Shown here piece by piece: positions 5,476 to 7,221 of a stretch of 7,221 bases of DNA. A program made the position numbers and the translations under genes. Below the pieces are notes generated by a model. That model saw only the letters and a list, made by a program, of their open reading frames with translations, did not search any database and was not told the origin of the DNA. Location: contig JAWLCV010000126.1 of the NCBI GenBank assembly GCA_041686955.1, positions 1 to 7,221 of the forward strand, in the 5' to 3' direction. Numbering within the stretch: position 1 is the stretch's first letter; each line of letters opens with the position of its first letter. Source of the stretch: UBA7803 sp041686955 (GTDB taxonomy: Bacteria > Pseudomonadota > Gammaproteobacteria > Pseudomonadales > Azotimanducaceae).

Positions 5476-5503
5476 CGAGGCCTTGGTGCGGCGGCTCGGT
5501 CAG
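5472..5503. terminator. Bulged hairpin spanning both stop codons of a convergent pair
   Basis: CTGAC-GAG (5472-5479) pairs with CTC-GGTCAG (5495-5503) with one bulged base. The stem can extend by two more pairs past a second bulge, leaving a loop near 5483-5492. It includes the TGA of the peroxiredoxin (5473-5475) and, on the other strand, the TGA of tesB (5500-5502). There is no T-tract. It resembles the hairpin at 1051-1072, which also joins two convergent stops with a CTGAC/GTCAG stem. Confidence 0.35.
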
Positions 5504-6375
5504 GCGCCGGCCGCCGCCTGCCTCGGCGCCACGGGCCTGATGAGGCATTCCTGGGCCGCCGTAGCCACCAGTTCCCCCGCCCGATTGAAGAACTGACCCC
5601 GCACGAAGCCCCTCGCGCCGCCCGCGTTGGGCGACTCCTTGGCGAACAGCAGCCACTCGTCGGCCCGGAAGGGGCGGTGAAACCACAGCGAGTGATCCAG
5701 GCTCGCGCCCTGCACCGACTCGTGCATGGTGCTGGAGCCGTGGGGCAGCATGGACGTGCTCATGAAGTCCAGGTCGGACATGTACGCGAGCACGGCCAGG
5801 TGAACCTCCGGGTCGTCCGGCAGCCGCTCGCGGGTTCGTAGCCACGTGTGCTTGATGGGCGGGTGCCGGCCGGGGTCGGTCATGAGGATCCGCTCCACCT
5901 GCTTGCTTTCGATGGCCTCGAAGCGGAAAGCGAAGCGGGAGACTTCCGGGCGCTCCTCGGCGATCTCCAGATACGCCTCGCGGTCGCCGCGCAGCGCTTC
6001 GGGCGGCGGTACGTCGGGCATGGGGAGGGCGTGGCGCAGGCCCGGCTCGGGCTTGTGCCACGACGAGCTCATGTTGAAGATCGCCCGGCCGTGCTGGATG
6101 GCCACCACCCGCCGGGTGCTGAAGCTGCGGCCGTCGCGGATGCGGTCCACGTCGTAGAGGATGGGCACGTTCCAGTCGCCCGGACGCAGGAAGTAAGCGT
6201 GAATCGAGTGCAGCCCGTGCGCAGCCTCCACGGTGCGATAGGCGGCGGCGATGGCCTGAGCCAGCACCTGGCCGCCGAACACGTGCTCCGTCTGATGGTT
6301 CTGGCCGCGGTAGAGGTTCTTCTCGATGCGCTCCACGTTGAGCAGGTCGATGATTTCTCGCAGTACCGGATTCAT
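5500..6375 (-). CDS. tesB: Acyl-CoA thioesterase II
   Basis: This is a 291-residue protein, the usual size of TesB, with two hot-dog domains (about 15-110 and 150-285). Landmarks include HVFGGQVLAQA (31-41), HSIHAYFLRPG (56-66), LAYMSDLDFM (196-205), LDHSLWFHRPF (226-236) and ARGFVRGQFF (254-263). Compared with E. coli TesB, the catalytic Asp, Thr and Gln correspond to Asp201, Ser225 and Gln275, so the Thr is conservatively replaced by Ser. It hydrolyses medium- to long-chain acyl-CoA to free fatty acid and CoA in the cytoplasm. The ATG at 6375 gives the expected N-terminus; no Shine-Dalgarno is obvious. TAGAAT on the minus strand (6410-6405) could be its -10, but no -35 is clear. The gene diverges from the GST gene across 83 bp and converges on the peroxiredoxin. 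Confidence 0.95.
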   Translation of the reverse strand: MNPVLREIIDLLNVERIEKNLYRGQNHQTEHVFGGQVLAQAIAAAYRTVEAAHGLHSIHAYFLRPGDWNVPILYDVDRIRDGRSFSTRRVVAIQHGRAIFNMSSSWHKPEPGLRHALPMPDVPPPEALRGDREAYLEIAEERPEVSRFAFRFEAIESKQVERILMTDPGRHPPIKHTWLRTRERLPDDPEVHLAVLAYMSDLDFMSTSMLPHGSSTMHESVQGASLDHSLWFHRPFRADEWLLFAKESPNAGGARGFVRGQFFNRAGELVATAAQECLIRPVAPRQAAAGA

Positions 6376-6458
6376 GATGCTGGTGGCGGAATGGGCAAGG
6401 TGGCATTCTACTCGATTGCGGCCGGGGTGAGCCGCCCCACGACCATCGGAGACTCGAG

Positions 6459-7064
6459 ATGACCCTGAAAGTGTACGGCCAGGCGCAGAGCCGGGCGCTT
6501 CGGACCCTGTGGATGGTGGAGGAGCTCGGCATTCCTTACGAGCACGTGCCCGTGGCCTTCGGCGGCGACAACAAGCGCCCGGACTTTCTCGAGATCAACC
6601 CCAACGGCCGCATCCCCGCCATCGACGACGACGGCCTGCGGTTGTGGGAGTCCATGGCCATCAACCTGTACCTGGCGAAGAAGCACGGCGGCGATCTGGC
6701 GCCCCGGAACCTCGAGGAGGAGGCCCTGGCCACCCAATGGAGCTTCTGGGTGATGACGGAAGTGGAAAAGACCCTGCTGCAGGCGCTGTTCCACAGCCGG
6801 GGAATGATGGGCGTGGAGAAGAGCCCGGAGAAAGCCGCCGAGTTCCTGGAGCAGCTCGATCCGCCGTTCCGGGTGCTGGACGGCTGCCTGGCGGGCCGGC
6901 AGTACCTGCTGGGCGAGCGCTTCACCGTGGCGGACCTCAACGTGGCCAGCGTGCTCACGTGGCTCAAGCCCACCGGCGCGGACCTTTCCCGGTTCCCCGC
7001 GCTGCAGGACTGGCTCGCCCGCTGTACCGGCCGTGACGCGTTGCGCCGCGCCGGCGCGCGCTAG
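6459..7064 (+). CDS. Glutathione S-transferase family protein
   Basis: This is a 201-residue protein. ATG 6459 is preceded by GGAGA six bases upstream. The thioredoxin-fold N-terminal domain (1-80) carries Ser11 (GQAQSRALRTLW), the position of the catalytic Ser in bacterial/theta-type GSTs. The cis-proline lies in GRIPAI (Pro53), and Glu64-Ser65 in WESMAI is the conserved gamma-glutamyl binding pair. The all-helical C-terminal domain (about 90-195) includes RQYLLGERFTVADLNVAS, the N-capping box typical of GSTs. It likely conjugates glutathione to electrophiles or acts in a related glutathione reaction; the substrate is not evident. It diverges from tesB and precedes rarD on the same strand by about 70 bp. 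Confidence 0.93.
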   Translation: MTLKVYGQAQSRALRTLWMVEELGIPYEHVPVAFGGDNKRPDFLEINPNGRIPAIDDDGLRLWESMAINLYLAKKHGGDLAPRNLEEEALATQWSFWVMTEVEKTLLQALFHSRGMMGVEKSPEKAAEFLEQLDPPFRVLDGCLAGRQYLLGERFTVADLNVASVLTWLKPTGADLSRFPALQDWLARCTGRDALRRAGAR

Positions 7065-7072
7065 GCGCGGCG
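7044..7072 (+). terminator. GC-rich hairpin at the end of the GST gene
   Basis: CGCCGCGCC (7044-7052) is perfectly complementary to GGCGCGGCG (7064-7072) across an 11-base loop that includes most of the stop codon (7062-7064). It is a strong stem but has no T-tract after it, and it lies partly in coding sequence, so a role as terminator or mRNA end-protector before rarD is tentative. Confidence 0.3.
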
Positions 7073-7133
7073 TGCTGACGATCTCCCTATGAGGTCTCCG
7101 TTCATCCCTTCGGACTGACCCCACGTGAACAAC

Positions 7134-7221
7134 ATGCAGATCGACCGCGGCGGGGTCGGCTTCGCCCTGGCCGCCTATGGGTTCTGGGGCATTGCCCCCG
7201 TGTATTTCAAGTTCCTCACCT
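7134..7221 (+). CDS. rarD: RarD-type EamA transporter, N-terminal part (cut by window edge)
   Basis: From ATG 7134 the frame reads MQIDRGGVGFALAAYGFWGI, then APVYFKFLT, and is open to the window end (29 codons). The AYGFWGIAPVYFK segment closely matches the first transmembrane helix of RarD, which reads A-Y-x-x-W-G-I-A-P-x-Y-F-K in E. coli. RarD is a ten-helix inner-membrane protein of the EamA/DMT superfamily; its substrate is not well settled. GTG at 7125 in the same frame is an alternative start; neither has a clear Shine-Dalgarno. Only the first helix is visible. Confidence 0.8.
   Translation, partial: MQIDRGGVGFALAAYGFWGIAPVYFKFLT

Noticed and set aside
5925..5945. AGCGGAA/AGCGAAG-like heptad run resembling the intergenic repeats
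   Set aside because: It is inside tesB and encodes the alternating Phe/Ala/Arg segment of the protein; explained by codon choice.

Overview
The window is GC-rich and densely coded, with short intergenic gaps and mostly SD-led or GTG/ATG starts. The proteins are typical of a proteobacterium. TesB, RarD, the Prx5-like peroxiredoxin and the CoA-pyrophosphatase-like Nudix protein together suggest a gammaproteobacterium, perhaps an Ectothiorhodospiraceae/Chromatiales relative. That placement is inference from gene content only. I see no tRNA, rRNA, CRISPR array, insertion sequence, phage gene or plasmid function.

Layout from left to right. (1) The 5' end of an acyl-CoA dehydrogenase gene on the minus strand is cut by the window edge. 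It is divergent from a TetR-family regulator at 438-1055, and the 205-bp gap between them holds a 17-bp palindrome (candidate operator) and a large inverted repeat built of 7-bp units. (2) A minus-strand pair follows: an EamA/DMT-type transporter (1676-2623), then a secreted single-heme cytochrome c (1068-1631), convergent with tetR. (3) A Nudix hydrolase resembling CoA pyrophosphatases (2626-3285) diverges from the transporter with start codons only 2 bp apart. (4) A secreted, probably lipid-anchored M14 / succinylglutamate desuccinylase-aspartoacylase-type protein with a proline-rich linker lies at 3336-4754, minus strand. It converges on the Nudix gene across a second 7-bp-unit repeat. (5) A Prx5-type peroxiredoxin (4996-5475) diverges from the M14 gene across a 241-bp regulatory gap and converges on tesB (5500-6375, minus). 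(6) A glutathione S-transferase-like gene (6459-7064) is followed by the start of rarD at the right edge.

Functional reading: acyl-CoA dehydrogenase, acyl-CoA thioesterase II and a CoA-pyrophosphatase-like Nudix enzyme all touch acyl-CoA/CoA metabolism, so the TetR protein could be a fatty-acid or acyl-CoA responsive repressor (inference). The peroxiredoxin and GST fit peroxide and electrophile defence. The other genes are an ordinary housekeeping or accessory mix.

I do not see a new multi-gene system. The less ordinary signals are in the non-coding DNA: two related heptamer-repeat loci, one of which forms a ~104-bp in-register inverted repeat, and compact hairpins that contain both stop codons at two convergent gene junctions.
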